64,000 nt of DNA, from the NCBI GenBank assembly GCA_963725655.1, contig CAVRYY010000001.1, forward strand, positions 1,922,001-1,986,000, in the 5' to 3' direction. The notes below the pieces were generated by a model. It saw only the letters and a program-made list of their open reading frames with translations. It ran no database searches and was not told the origin of the DNA. Each line of letters starts with the position of its first letter. Positions within the stretch are counted from its first letter, which is position 1. Shown in pieces: positions 15,901-24,924 of the stretch. Made by a program: the position numbers and the translations under genes. Origin of the DNA: CAVRXT01 sp963725655. GTDB lineage: Bacteria; Acidobacteriota; Terriglobia; Acidiferrales; UBA7541.

Positions 15901-17769
15901 CTAATCTCCTTCGTTCACCAAAACGGATTTCCGAGACGATTCCGCGGTCTCGACGATTTTTCGCTTTTTCCCGCAGTAGGGGCAGAAGGAGAATGCGGAC
16001 ACCAGGTCGCGAGAGCAAGATGTGCAGCTGTTCAGTTCCACTTTTTCGAACGGAATCACCCGCATGATTTCTTCCAGCGTGGTGAGCCCGGCCGCCAGTT
16101 TGTCGAGCGCGTAATCCTGCATCATGCGCATGCCGCTGGCACGCGCCAGCATCCGAATCTCGTCGTTGCGCCCGCCATTGCGCACTGCGTTGCGGATCGG
16201 TTCGTCGAAAACCAGCAATTCGTAAATTCCGATGCGTCCGCGATAGCCCACGTGGTCGCAAAGATCGCAGCCCACCGCGATGGTCTCAAACGGCAGCAAC
16301 TCCGAACCCGTTTCGATCAGCTTCTCGGTATATTCGGGAGTTGCCGCAATCACTTTCTTGCAGGTGCACAGCCGGCGAACCAGGCGTTGCGCGATAATCC
16401 CGGTCAGTGCCGTGGCGATCTGAAACGCCGGAATCCCCAAATCCAAAATACGTGTGACCGCGGCGATCGCGTCGTTGGTGTGCAGGGTCGACAGCACCAA
16501 GTGCCCGGTCTGCGCCGCCTTCAGCGCGATTTCCGCGGTTTCCTTGTCGCGGATTTCGCCCACCATAATTACGTTAGGGTCCTGCCGCAAAATTGAACGC
16601 AGGCAGGTCGGGAAGGTAAGCCCGGCCTTCACGTTCACCTGCACCTGGTTGAGTCCCGGCACCGCGTACTCGACCGGATCCTCAACGGTGATGATGTTCA
16701 CCGACGGCTTCATTACGTAGTTCAGCGATGAATACAGCGTGGTGCTCTTGCCCGCTCCGGTCGGACCGGTAACCAGAATCATGCCCTGCGGCAGCGACAG
16801 CATTCTCTTCAGCCCGTCCGAAATTTCCGGCGCGAAGCCTAGTTTCGAGAAATCCTGCAACGGCGCCTCGGATTCCAGCAGCCGCATAACCACTTTTTCG
16901 CCATGCTGCGTCGGCAGCGTCGACACCCGCAGGTCGATCTTGCGGCCGGCAGTCTTCACCAGGAAGCGGCCGTCCTGCGAGTTGCGCCGCTCGGCGATGT
17001 CCATATCCGAAAGAATCTTGATGCGTGACACCACCGCAAACTGCAAGCTGCGCGGGATGCGCTGCAGGTCGCGCAGCATCCCGTCTACCCGCAGCCGCAC
17101 GATGGTGTCGTTGGTCTGCGGCTCGATGTGGATGTCGCTCGCGCCCTTGCTTACCGCTGCGCCGATGATCGTCGCCACCACCGATACCGCCGGAGAATTC
17201 TTGGCGTTCAGTTCGGCTTTGATATCGCGCAGCGCTTCCTGGTTGCGCTGTTGCGAGCTGGTGGAAATAAACTCCATCGCCGAATCCGACTCCGCCTGCT
17301 CCACCGCGGTAATCGCCTCGGGTTCCTCCGGCTCGGCTGGTTTCACCCCGTACAGGCGGTCGATGGCATTTTGGATCTCGGTGCGGAACGAGAAGCGCGC
17401 GACGATTTGTTTGCTGGTAGTAAAGCGCAGCTCATCGAGCAAGTTCAGGTTTTGCGGCTCCGCCAACGCCACCGTCAAGCGCTGCCCCTCCAGGCTCAAT
17501 GCCAGGACGCAGGTGCGCCGCGCCATCGCCAGCGGAATCAACTTCAGGATTTCCGGGTCTACTTCCACCACTTCGCAATCGACGTACGGCACTCGCGTCA
17601 CTTCCGCCAGCGCGTCGCCCAAGTCCTGCTTTGCCACCAGCCCGCGATCCAGCATCAGTTCACCCAAATGGGTGACTTTGCCCTGCTGCTCCTTGATCGC
17701 TGTGGCTAGGTCTTCGGGGCTGATGTGGCCCCTTTCACGCAGTACCTCGCCCAATTTCTTTTTCTTCAT
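15901..17769 (-). CDS. pilB: Type IV pilus assembly ATPase PilB with C-terminal zinc ribbon
   Basis: Cytoplasmic hexameric ATPase that drives pilus or pseudopilus extension. An N-terminal MshEN-type domain (1-60, with KLGEVLRERG and HLGELMLDRG) precedes the GspE core: Walker A GPTGAGKS (335-342), Asp box around 363-366, Walker B VGEIRD (403-408), His box, and the metal-binding four-cysteine site Cys468, Cys470, Cys501, Cys504. After the normal end the protein continues with a second CxxC-CxxC ribbon at Cys582, Cys585, Cys596, Cys599 and a tail to residue 622. In the MshEN motifs the Arg used for c-di-GMP binding is Lys or His. PilZ genes flank it. Confidence 0.92.
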   Translation of the reverse strand: MKKKKLGEVLRERGHISPEDLATAIKEQQGKVTHLGELMLDRGLVAKQDLGDALAEVTRVPYVDCEVVEVDPEILKLIPLAMARRTCVLALSLEGQRLTVALAEPQNLNLLDELRFTTSKQIVARFSFRTEIQNAIDRLYGVKPAEPEEPEAITAVEQAESDSAMEFISTSSQQRNQEALRDIKAELNAKNSPAVSVVATIIGAAVSKGASDIHIEPQTNDTIVRLRVDGMLRDLQRIPRSLQFAVVSRIKILSDMDIAERRNSQDGRFLVKTAGRKIDLRVSTLPTQHGEKVVMRLLESEAPLQDFSKLGFAPEISDGLKRMLSLPQGMILVTGPTGAGKSTTLYSSLNYVMKPSVNIITVEDPVEYAVPGLNQVQVNVKAGLTFPTCLRSILRQDPNVIMVGEIRDKETAEIALKAAQTGHLVLSTLHTNDAIAAVTRILDLGIPAFQIATALTGIIAQRLVRRLCTCKKVIAATPEYTEKLIETGSELLPFETIAVGCDLCDHVGYRGRIGIYELLVFDEPIRNAVRNGGRNDEIRMLARASGMRMMQDYALDKLAAGLTTLEEIMRVIPFEKVELNSCTSCSRDLVSAFSFCPYCGKKRKIVETAESSRKSVLVNEGD

Positions 17770-17877
17770 TTAGGCCCTCTACCTCGGATGCCGGAACGAA
17801 CCGGGAACCTGCATGTACCGAATCGTCGCACCGATTCGTTCGATGCGTCGCCGTTCCCCCACTCGGAAGGCGTTTGC

Positions 17878-18411
17878 CTACAGGACGTGGTCGTCCAGTA
17901 AAATCGATGCTTCGGTTTCGGTGATCACGCCTTTGCGCACCAACAGCTGAATGGTCCGCGCCAGCGTGGTTTTGCCGGCGCTATTGGCCGCTGGCGCCTT
18001 CTTCACCGTTACCGTGCCTACGTACGTCGGCGTCTTGTCGCCGCTCATCTCGCCCAGCCACTCATCCAATTCGCGCTTTTGGCTGCGGTCCAGCTCGCTG
18101 AACGCGATGCCCATTCCCAAACCGGTCTGCGAATACACCACTGACCCGCCCGTCTCCAGCTTGGAATTGCCCTTTTGCAGGATCAGGCGCACGTACGCGC
18201 CCACCGGGAAGGGCAGCGTCGTATCAACGAAGCATCCGCCCGGGCCCAGATCCGTCGTGCGGGCCGCGAAATGTGCCCCCGACGTCAATTCGATCACTTC
18301 GGCGGTGGCCGTGAAATTGATCCGCGGACCACCGCGGCGTTCGGCCGCTGCTACCGCACCGCCCGCCTTGGATTTCCCCGCCATGCTTGGCTTCGGAGGC
18401 GCATCTCTCAT
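17878..18411 (-). CDS. PilZ-domain protein (177 aa)
   Basis: First gene of the pilB group on this strand. A low-complexity N-terminus leads to a PilZ domain with RRGGPR and DLGPGGCFV, matching both c-di-GMP motifs (RxxxR-like and DxGxxG). The C-terminal 45 residues (ARTIQLLVRKGVITETEASILLDD) form a separate helical segment that may contact a partner. The gap to pilB is 108 bp. Together with the two downstream PilZ genes it suggests that type IV pilus activity here is tied to c-di-GMP. Confidence 0.82.
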   Translation of the reverse strand: MRDAPPKPSMAGKSKAGGAVAAAERRGGPRINFTATAEVIELTSGAHFAARTTDLGPGGCFVDTTLPFPVGAYVRLILQKGNSKLETGGSVVYSQTGLGMGIAFSELDRSQKRELDEWLGEMSGDKTPTYVGTVTVKKAPAANSAGKTTLARTIQLLVRKGVITETEASILLDDHVL

Positions 18412-18659
18412 TTTAGAAACCTTCCAGTTTTCTTGAATGTCAGGATGTGAACACCGGCCGGAGCTAGCCCGCAGCGTTCATCGCTACCAGTTTCGCGCTT
18501 GCAGCAGCACCGAGACAAGCCGTTTGAGCCGCCCCTTGTCTAAATAGAGAACAGTCCGCCCCGAATTCCGCGCTTTCCCCGGTTTTTCCACGCTTCGTCC
18601 CCGGCTTCGGCACACGCCCGACGCAGCAACCGAACCGAACTGTGACAAAATGATCCCTG

Positions 18660-19331
18660 ATGCCGCCTGCCAAAGAAATTCGCCGCCTGCGTCGAAGCGG
18701 GCTCCCCCAGGACACCGTCGAATTAGCCCGCTACCTGATCGGCAAAACCCTCGTCCACGACCTGCCCCAGGGCCGAATCAGCGGACGAATCGTCGAAACC
18801 GAGGCCTATATCCCCGGTGACGCCGCCTGCCACGCGTTTCGGGGCCCCACGCCCCGCAATCGCGCTCTATTTCTGGAGCGCGGCCACTCCTACGTCTACT
18901 TCATCTACGGCTCCACATTCATGCTCAACGTCTCCAGCCAGCGGGCAGGAATCGGAGCCGGAATTCTGTTTCGCGCGGTGGAGCCGCTCGAAGGAATCGA
19001 ACTGATGCTGCAGCGTCGCCCCCACTCCAAACTGTCCGAGCTCACCCGCGGGCCCGGACGCCTGGCCACCGCTTTCTGGATCGATCGCGATCAAAATGGT
19101 CTGGATTTGTGCGCGGGAGGATCGCTGTGGTTGGGTGCCGCGGTGAAACGCGCGGGACCCATCGGCGTGAGCGTCCGGATCGGTATTACCCAAGACGCCC
19201 ATCGCCTCTTGCGTTTCTACGAGCAGGGGAATCCGTTCGTGAGCGGGCCCAAACGCCTGAACGCGCCGGAGCCCCCACTGGCCACGCGTTCGCGCGCCAA
19301 GAAAACCCCAGCCCTCCGACCGGCGCACTAG
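18660..19331 (+). CDS. mpg: DNA-3-methyladenine glycosylase (AAG/MPG family)
   Basis: Base-excision-repair glycosylase of the AAG type that removes alkylated purines. Family stretches are visible: LARYLIGKTLVHDL, GRIVETEAYIPGDAACHAFRG (with the catalytic Glu in ETEAY), RGHSYVYFIYGSTFMLNV, and GPGRLATAFWID. At 223 residues it is normal, with a disordered basic tail. ATG at 18660 is used without a clear ribosome site. It is a single gene next to a convergent small gene. Confidence 0.93.
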   Translation: MPPAKEIRRLRRSGLPQDTVELARYLIGKTLVHDLPQGRISGRIVETEAYIPGDAACHAFRGPTPRNRALFLERGHSYVYFIYGSTFMLNVSSQRAGIGAGILFRAVEPLEGIELMLQRRPHSKLSELTRGPGRLATAFWIDRDQNGLDLCAGGSLWLGAAVKRAGPIGVSVRIGITQDAHRLLRFYEQGNPFVSGPKRLNAPEPPLATRSRAKKTPALRPAH

Positions 19332-19355
19332 CCCTCAGCGCGCAGTCATTCCGTT

Positions 19356-19688
19356 TTAGTGGGCGTTCACGAAGTGGCACACGTCCTTTACCGAATTCGA
19401 CATCAGATGCGTCGACGTGCTGAACACCGCATCGCCGCCCCTGCGAAACAGCGTGAACTTGTAGTGGTCGGGCCAACGCGTAGCTTCCAGCATGTAGTCC
19501 GAATTCCGCGAATCGATCGTCAGCGAAACGTTTGAGCACTTTGAGTTCAGGTCTCTGACGATGTCCGCGCTGGAAATCGTTGACGAAGGCGACAGGAAAA
19601 TCCTCAAAGGCTTGGGTTCCGCCCTCGTCGCCATCGCGCACACCGCCACCATCAAAATTAGCGCGCCCCCCAGCAGGTTTCGATTCAT
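19356..19688 (-). CDS. Secreted small hypothetical protein (110 aa)
   Basis: The product starts with a signal peptide (MNRNLLGGALILMVAVCAMATRA) and continues as a small periplasmic or surface domain with two or three cysteines. I know no family. The frame extends upstream to 19733, but the signal peptide begins at the ATG at 19688. It is convergent with the glycosylase and divergent from the sugar isomerase cluster. It resembles short secreted proteins common in Acidobacteriota. Confidence 0.6.
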   Translation of the reverse strand: MNRNLLGGALILMVAVCAMATRAEPKPLRIFLSPSSTISSADIVRDLNSKCSNVSLTIDSRNSDYMLEATRWPDHYKFTLFRRGGDAVFSTSTHLMSNSVKDVCHFVNAH

Positions 19689-19985
19689 CGCCACCCTCCT
19701 CGTCCGCCGAAGCGGTAAGCTCATAATCGACACATTTCCCTAATAGAGTAATGCATTTTCCCCCCGAAGGGTTGCAGGTCCATTGCCGCACGGTTGCGCC
19801 GAGACGCAACACCGCCAGCCACGGCCGTCCTGACCAGCCCAAGCCGAACCACCGGGCCGCTTTTACGGCATCCGGCTCCGCGCTGAACACAATACTTCCT
19901 CGCTGGCCGAAGCGGCGTATAATTGCGCCGAATTTATGGAACCCCACAGGGCGCGCTCCGCGTGCACCTCGCCGAGGAGAACTGG

Positions 19986-21131
19986 ATGAAAAGCCAACGC
20001 AATGGTTTGGCGGTCGACCGCCGAGAATTCCTCACCACCACCGGGGCAGGGCTGCTGGCCGCAGCGATCCCGGCCGCGAGCGTCGCCGCGGTTGCTGGAG
20101 CCGGACCGGCGCCAAAGCCCGAGCCCGGCGGGAGGGGGCAGACCTCGAGCAGCACATCCCTCCGCAAGATTCCCATCGGCGTGTTCGATCCGGTGTACGA
20201 CAACCTTTCCACCGATGAAATGCTCGACAAGGTGAGCGCGCTGGGCCTGGACGCGATGGAAATCGGAACCGGCGGCTACCCAAATTCCGGCCACTGCCCG
20301 GTCGACGAACTCTTGGCGGATCCGGCCAAAGCGAAGGCCTGGAAGAAGAAATTCGAGGACCGCGGAATTCAAGTGGCTACGCTCAGTTGTCACGGAAATC
20401 CGGTGCATCCGGACGCGAAACACGCGGCGCACGACGTCGAGACGTTTCGCAAGACCGTTCTGCTGGCCGAACGCTTGGACGTCAAGGTGATCGTGGGATT
20501 TTCCGGTTGTCCCGGCGGCACGCCGACCGACACCCAGCCGAATTGGATTACTTACCGTTGGCCTCCCGAATACGCCCAAATGCAGGACTGGCAGTGGAAA
20601 GAAAAAGTAATCCCGTACTGGAAGGAAGCGGCGAAGTTCGCGCGGGATCACGGCATTCGCAAGCTGGCCTTTGAAATGCATCCCAACTTCGTCGTCTACA
20701 ACCCGCGAACGCTGATGAAACTGCGCGAAGCGGTAGGTGAAGAGATCGGCGCCAACTGCGACTTGAGCCATTTGTTCTGGCAAGGATGCGATCCGGTGGA
20801 AGTGATCCATTTTCTGGGGAAACAAGGCGCGATTTTTCACGCCCACATGAAGGACACCGTCTCTTTTCCGGAGAATACCGCCAAGTACGGCGTATTGAAT
20901 TTTGCGTTCGATACCGCCGATCTCCCGCAAGCCTCCGAAACGTTTCGTGCAGTGGGCTATGGACACAGCGCGAGCCTGTGGAAGTCGGTGGTGAAGGCCT
21001 ACATGGATACCGGCTACCAGGGCATTCTGAGCATCGAAAACGAAGATCCCATTCTCACCGGCGAAGTCGGCGTCGAGCGCGCCGCTTACGTCCTAAAGAA
21101 TGTGCGTGCCGAGTTGCTGGCAGGTTCTTGA
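19986..21131 (+). CDS. Tat-exported sugar phosphate isomerase/epimerase-like protein
   Basis: TIM-barrel protein of the xylose-isomerase-like superfamily (AP endonuclease 2 family). A twin-arginine signal is visible at the N-terminus (DRREFLTTTGAGLLAAAIPAA), so it acts in the periplasm. Core segments include METEGTGG-like ALGLDAMEIGTGGYPNSG, LAFEMHPNFVVYNP, NCDLSHLFWQGCDP and FHAHMKDT, which supply the divalent-metal ligands. ATG at 19986 has GAGGAGA 7 nt upstream. Downstream are a GMC oxidoreductase and a gluconate-dehydrogenase-like small subunit, which suggests shared work on a sugar or polyol. Confidence 0.87.
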   Translation: MKSQRNGLAVDRREFLTTTGAGLLAAAIPAASVAAVAGAGPAPKPEPGGRGQTSSSTSLRKIPIGVFDPVYDNLSTDEMLDKVSALGLDAMEIGTGGYPNSGHCPVDELLADPAKAKAWKKKFEDRGIQVATLSCHGNPVHPDAKHAAHDVETFRKTVLLAERLDVKVIVGFSGCPGGTPTDTQPNWITYRWPPEYAQMQDWQWKEKVIPYWKEAAKFARDHGIRKLAFEMHPNFVVYNPRTLMKLREAVGEEIGANCDLSHLFWQGCDPVEVIHFLGKQGAIFHAHMKDTVSFPENTAKYGVLNFAFDTADLPQASETFRAVGYGHSASLWKSVVKAYMDTGYQGILSIENEDPILTGEVGVERAAYVLKNVRAELLAGS

Positions 21132-21202
21132 TGGCGGCTTCGAGTGTGAGAAACTAATTTCCGCCCACCCGGAACGCGCATCGTAGTTTAGGGAGCCACT
21201 CA

Positions 21203-22906
21203 ATGTCTCAGGTCATGCGTTCGCCGAAAACTTATGACGTCTGCGTCGTCGGTTCCGGCGCCGGCGGCGGCATGGCGGCCAAGATTCTCACCGAAGCAGG
21301 CCTCAGCGTCGCGATGCTCGAGGCCGGTCCGCCCGTAAATCCCGAAAAAGACTTCAAAATGTTTATGTGGCCCTACGAACTAGCGCATCGGGGTGCGGGT
21401 GTGGGCGGCTTCGCCACCGAGAATTTCAGCGAGTTTTTGGCGCCAAACGGGTCGTGGACCATCGAGGGCGAGCCTTACACCTCGGCGCCGGGATCGGATT
21501 TCCAGTGGTTCCGCTCGCGAATTGTAGGAGGACGCACCAATCATTGGGGCCGGATCGCGCTGCGCTTTTCCCCCATCGACTTCAAATCGTATACCCGCGA
21601 CGGCCTGGGCTCCGACTGGCCCATCACCTACGATGACCTGGCGCCGTACTACGACAAAGTGGAAGGGTACATCGGCGTATTCGGCACAAAAGAGAATGTG
21701 TCAAGCGCGCCCGACGGCGTTTTCCTGCCGCCTCCGAAGCCCCGCTGCACCGAACTCATCATTAAAAAAGCATGCGACCACCTCAACATTATCTGCATAC
21801 CCTCCCGCCTGGCCATCCTGACCCGCGCGTTGAACGGCCGCGCCCCGTGCCACTATTGCGGCCAGTGCGGCCGGGGATGCATCACCGGTTCGAATTTCAG
21901 CTCCAGCCAAGTGCTCATTCCTCCGGCGATGAAGACCGGCAATCTCACCTTGATCACCGGCGCGATGGCCCGCGAGGTTCTCGTCGGCAAGGACGGAAAA
22001 GCCCAGGGCGTCGCGTACATCGATAAAGCCACCCGCGAAGAAAGACGAATTAGCGCCCGCGCGGTTGTCCTCGCCGCCAGTTCTTGCGAATCTTCGCGCT
22101 TGCTCCTCAATTCGAAGTCCCCGTTGTTTTCCGACGGCTTGGCCAATTCTTCGGGGACCGTAGGTCGCTACCTGATGGACTCGGTGGGCAGCCACGGCAC
22201 CGGCTACTTCCCGCAGCTCGAGAAAATGCCCAAGCACAACCACGATGGCACCGGCGGAATGCACATGTATATGCCGTGGTGGAAATTCGATCGCCAGAAT
22301 GATTTTCCGCGTGGATATCACATCGAATTCGGCGGCGGGCAGGATATGCCTGCCGTGGGAATGTTCAATAGGCTGTGCGAGCGCGAGGAAGGCTACGGAT
22401 CGGGCCTGAAGCAGAGAGCCAGGCAGATCTACGGGACGACGATCAGTTTCGGCGGACGCGGAGAGATGATCCCCAATCCGGATTCCTACTGCGAAATCGA
22501 TCCGACCGTCGTGGATCAATGGGGAATCCCCGCCTTGAAATTCCACTTCAAGTGGAGCGAATACGAATTGCGGCAGGCCAAAGATATGCAGGAGACGTTT
22601 CGGTCCATCACCGAAGCCGCCGGCGGCGAGTATTTGACAAAAACGGAAATCGACGGCCCGTATCCCTTCGGTATTCTCTCCGGCGGTCGAATCATCCACG
22701 AAGTAGGCACCGCGAGAATGGGCGCTGATCCAAAGTTGTCCGTGCTGAACGGCTATTGCCAGGCGCACGACGTAAAGAATCTTTTTGTGATGGACGGCGC
22801 GCCGCTGGTCACCAATCCCGACAAGAATCCCACGTTGACGATCATGGCGCTGGCCTGGCGCGCCTCCGAATATCTAGCTGACCAGGCAAAAAAAGGAAAT
22901 TTGTAG
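21203..22906 (+). CDS. GMC-family FAD-dependent oxidoreductase
   Basis: Sugar or alcohol dehydrogenase of the glucose-methanol-choline family, 567 residues. The Rossmann FAD motif GSGAGGGMAAKILTEAG is at residues 17-33. A CxxCxxxC cluster (CHYCGQCGRGC) near residue 220 is typical of the gluconate-2-dehydrogenase large-subunit branch. The C-terminal HEVGTARMG and NPTLTIMALAWR hold the usual catalytic His/Asn region. No signal peptide of its own is seen; the partner encoded next carries a Tat signal, and family members are exported as a complex. 71 bp separate it from the isomerase gene. Confidence 0.9.
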   Translation: MSQVMRSPKTYDVCVVGSGAGGGMAAKILTEAGLSVAMLEAGPPVNPEKDFKMFMWPYELAHRGAGVGGFATENFSEFLAPNGSWTIEGEPYTSAPGSDFQWFRSRIVGGRTNHWGRIALRFSPIDFKSYTRDGLGSDWPITYDDLAPYYDKVEGYIGVFGTKENVSSAPDGVFLPPPKPRCTELIIKKACDHLNIICIPSRLAILTRALNGRAPCHYCGQCGRGCITGSNFSSSQVLIPPAMKTGNLTLITGAMAREVLVGKDGKAQGVAYIDKATREERRISARAVVLAASSCESSRLLLNSKSPLFSDGLANSSGTVGRYLMDSVGSHGTGYFPQLEKMPKHNHDGTGGMHMYMPWWKFDRQNDFPRGYHIEFGGGQDMPAVGMFNRLCEREEGYGSGLKQRARQIYGTTISFGGRGEMIPNPDSYCEIDPTVVDQWGIPALKFHFKWSEYELRQAKDMQETFRSITEAAGGEYLTKTEIDGPYPFGILSGGRIIHEVGTARMGADPKLSVLNGYCQAHDVKNLFVMDGAPLVTNPDKNPTLTIMALAWRASEYLADQAKKGNL

Positions 22907-22945
22907 CCTAGCTAGAAACCGATCCACCGAAGAGAGGGAACAATC

Positions 22946-23548
22946 GTGACCACAACGCAGGGCGTGACGCGGCGAGACATTCTCAGGACGCTGGCCATCG
23001 GCGCCGTGGGCGGTTCGGTCCTGCAGGTAATCCCGGCAGCCGCCGCGGAATACGCGCACCAGATCATTCAGCAGGAAAAAGCCGCGTCCCCGGCAGGGAA
23101 GTACACGCCGAAATATTTCTCCGCCCATCAATACGAAACCCTCACCTCACTCTGCGATTCCATTATTCCTAAAGACGATCGTTCCGGCGGCGCAGTGGAA
23201 GCTGGCGCTCCGGAATTTATCGATTTGCTTACCAGCGAAAATCAGGAGTATCAGGCCACCCTCGGTGGCGGATCGGCGTGGCTCGATAATTTCTGCGCTG
23301 ACCGCTACGGCCAGCGCTACCTCGACTGCACTCCGGAGCAGCGCAAAGAACTCCTCGATTTGATTGCCTACCGGAAAAATGCCAAACAGAATCCCGCAGT
23401 CAGCCAAGGCGTAGCATTCTTCGCGTTCCTGCGGGACTTGACCTGCGATGGCTTCTACACCAGCCAGATCGGCATCGCCGACCTCGGATACATCGGCAAC
23501 ACCTCATTGCCCGCTTTTCCCGGCTGCCCACCGATGCCCAAAGCCTAG
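22946..23548 (+). CDS. Gluconate 2-dehydrogenase subunit 3 family protein
   Basis: Small Tat-exported partner of the GMC oxidoreductase. The GTG start at 22946 gives TRRDILRTLAIGAVGGS, a twin-arginine signal. The mature part (FSAHQYETLTSLCDSIIPKDDRSGGA, then FIDLLTSEN) matches the subunit-3 family, which helps export and maturation of the catalytic subunit. About 200 residues, normal. It starts 39 bp after the GMC stop with a GAGAGGGA site, so the three genes from 19986 form one likely operon. No cytochrome c subunit is seen in the cluster. Confidence 0.88.
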   Translation: MTTTQGVTRRDILRTLAIGAVGGSVLQVIPAAAAEYAHQIIQQEKAASPAGKYTPKYFSAHQYETLTSLCDSIIPKDDRSGGAVEAGAPEFIDLLTSENQEYQATLGGGSAWLDNFCADRYGQRYLDCTPEQRKELLDLIAYRKNAKQNPAVSQGVAFFAFLRDLTCDGFYTSQIGIADLGYIGNTSLPAFPGCPPMPKA

Positions 23549-23662
23549 CCCTTGTGGCCGTGGTAACTCGGTTGGGCCGGCGAAAAAAATCGGCCCACCG
23601 TTAGCTCCACGTGGGCCGCAACTTGGCCCTCATCTGCAGCAATCGTTGCCAGAAGGAACAAG

Positions 23663-23770
23663 ACCACGAATTTGCCGGCCGGCAGCAATGCGGTGCAGGC
23701 CGTCTACAGCGGAAATTCGGCGTTTCAGGGATCGTCGTCGAACGCCGTACAGGTTACCGTGAACCACTAG
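23663..23770 (+). pseudogene. Remnant of a bacterial Ig-like repeat protein (C-terminal end only)
   Basis: This frame reads TTNLPAGSNAVQAVYSGNS, then AFQGSSSNAVQVTVNH and a TAG stop, which is the end of a bacterial Ig-like domain of the kind repeated in large Acidobacteriota surface proteins. No start or upstream domain is present; before it the frame loses the domain pattern. It is 115 bp after the gluconate-dehydrogenase gene. Most likely it is the leftover 3' end of a deleted adhesin-like gene. Confidence 0.65.
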
Positions 23771-23779
23771 AGCAATTCT

Positions 23780-24475
23780 TCATTCGTGCAGCACGACGCC
23801 CAGCAGCGAGTTGTGAACCTGAATTCCACTCTTGTTGTACTGAATGAATCCCAGTTTCCGGAATTTATTCATGAACATGTTGATCCGCGGACGCGTTGTA
23901 CCCACCATCTCCGCCAGCGTCTCCTGAGACACTCGCGGTAGCACTTTGTTTTGCTTCTGATCTTGCTTGCCGTAGCGTGCCAGCAGCAACAGCGTCCGGG
24001 CCAGCCGCTTCTCAATCGAGTTAAACAGCTGATCGACCAGGTCCGCCTCAACTCGCGTGTTCCTGGTCAGCAGATAAGCGATGAAGCGGTCCGAGAGGTT
24101 ATGTTCTTCGTGCAGGACCCGCATCATCTCCTTCTTTTCGATGGCCAGCACCGTAGTCGGCGCGATCGCCGTCGCTATCCCCATTCGCACCGGCGCGCCC
24201 GTCAGGCAGCCCTCGCCGAAGAAATCCCCCGCCGCCAGAAGCGCCACCACTGCCTCCCGGCCCAACTCATTGACCACCGAGATTTTTACTCCGCCTTTTT
24301 GAATGTACAACACCGTCTGGGCCGGGTCGCCCTGCGAGTAGAGTTTCTGCGATTTTCGATACTCCAGGATTGTTCGCGCTACGCCAGCCGAATCGAGGAA
24401 GGCTTGCGCATCGAAGCCGCGCATTCTCACGCGCGGTTCGTTGGGCGGGATATTCGTTTTTACAACAGCGGCCAT
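23780..24475 (-). CDS. Crp/Fnr-family transcriptional regulator
   Basis: An N-terminal cyclic-nucleotide-binding-type beta barrel (YSQGDPAQTVLYIQKGGVKI, then GDFFGEGCLTG) is followed by a dimer helix and a C-terminal HTH (SQETLAEMVGTTRPRINMFMNKFRKLGFI). No Fnr-type cysteine cluster is seen, so the effector is unlikely to be oxygen through an iron-sulfur cluster. 231 residues, normal. ATG at 24475. It is encoded opposite the sugar-oxidation genes; whether it controls them is unknown. Confidence 0.9.
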   Translation of the reverse strand: MAAVVKTNIPPNEPRVRMRGFDAQAFLDSAGVARTILEYRKSQKLYSQGDPAQTVLYIQKGGVKISVVNELGREAVVALLAAGDFFGEGCLTGAPVRMGIATAIAPTTVLAIEKKEMMRVLHEEHNLSDRFIAYLLTRNTRVEADLVDQLFNSIEKRLARTLLLLARYGKQDQKQNKVLPRVSQETLAEMVGTTRPRINMFMNKFRKLGFIQYNKSGIQVHNSLLGVVLHE

Positions 24476-24584
24476 AATAAGCCTGAAATCTCTACTCCCA
24501 ATTTAGCAATACCACGCGGCTAAACGCAAGATCGTCAGTTGGCTGTGAGTCCCATTTTGAAGCGCCCGTTCCGCGCATCGTTAC

Positions 24585-24776
24585 TTACTCACCCAACCAG
24601 ACAACCCTCCAGTACCTCGCTCCACTTAGTTCCATTTCTTCGACTGTCCATCCAGAACTCAACCCATTAATTGCCGAGCATAGCGATTCGGCTGAACCTC
24701 GGTCAGGCAAAAGGGCCCCCAATTCATACGAACTTTGCACCGGCGTGAATCCGTTAAATGTAAGCGCCTTTTTCAT
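24585..24776 (-). CDS. Small hypothetical protein (63 aa)
   Basis: I recognise no family. The product starts MKKALTFNGFTPVQSSYELG and ends GARYWRVVWLGE. The ATG at 24776 is preceded by GGGGAGGG 10 nt upstream, which decides this start over longer in-frame ones. The strong ribosome site and balanced composition support a real gene. Confidence 0.5.
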   Translation of the reverse strand: MKKALTFNGFTPVQSSYELGALLPDRGSAESLCSAINGLSSGWTVEEMELSGARYWRVVWLGE

Positions 24777-24924
24777 GATCCCATGGCCCTCCCCTTGGAA
24801 CATGACTCGACCGGTGCTTTCGCCTGAGACCCGAGATTGTCGAAGATTGACGATGGCGATGGTCCTTGCAAACGGCCGGCACGTCATTCAGCGACTGGGA
24901 ATCGTTCGAATCGTAGCCTACAGT

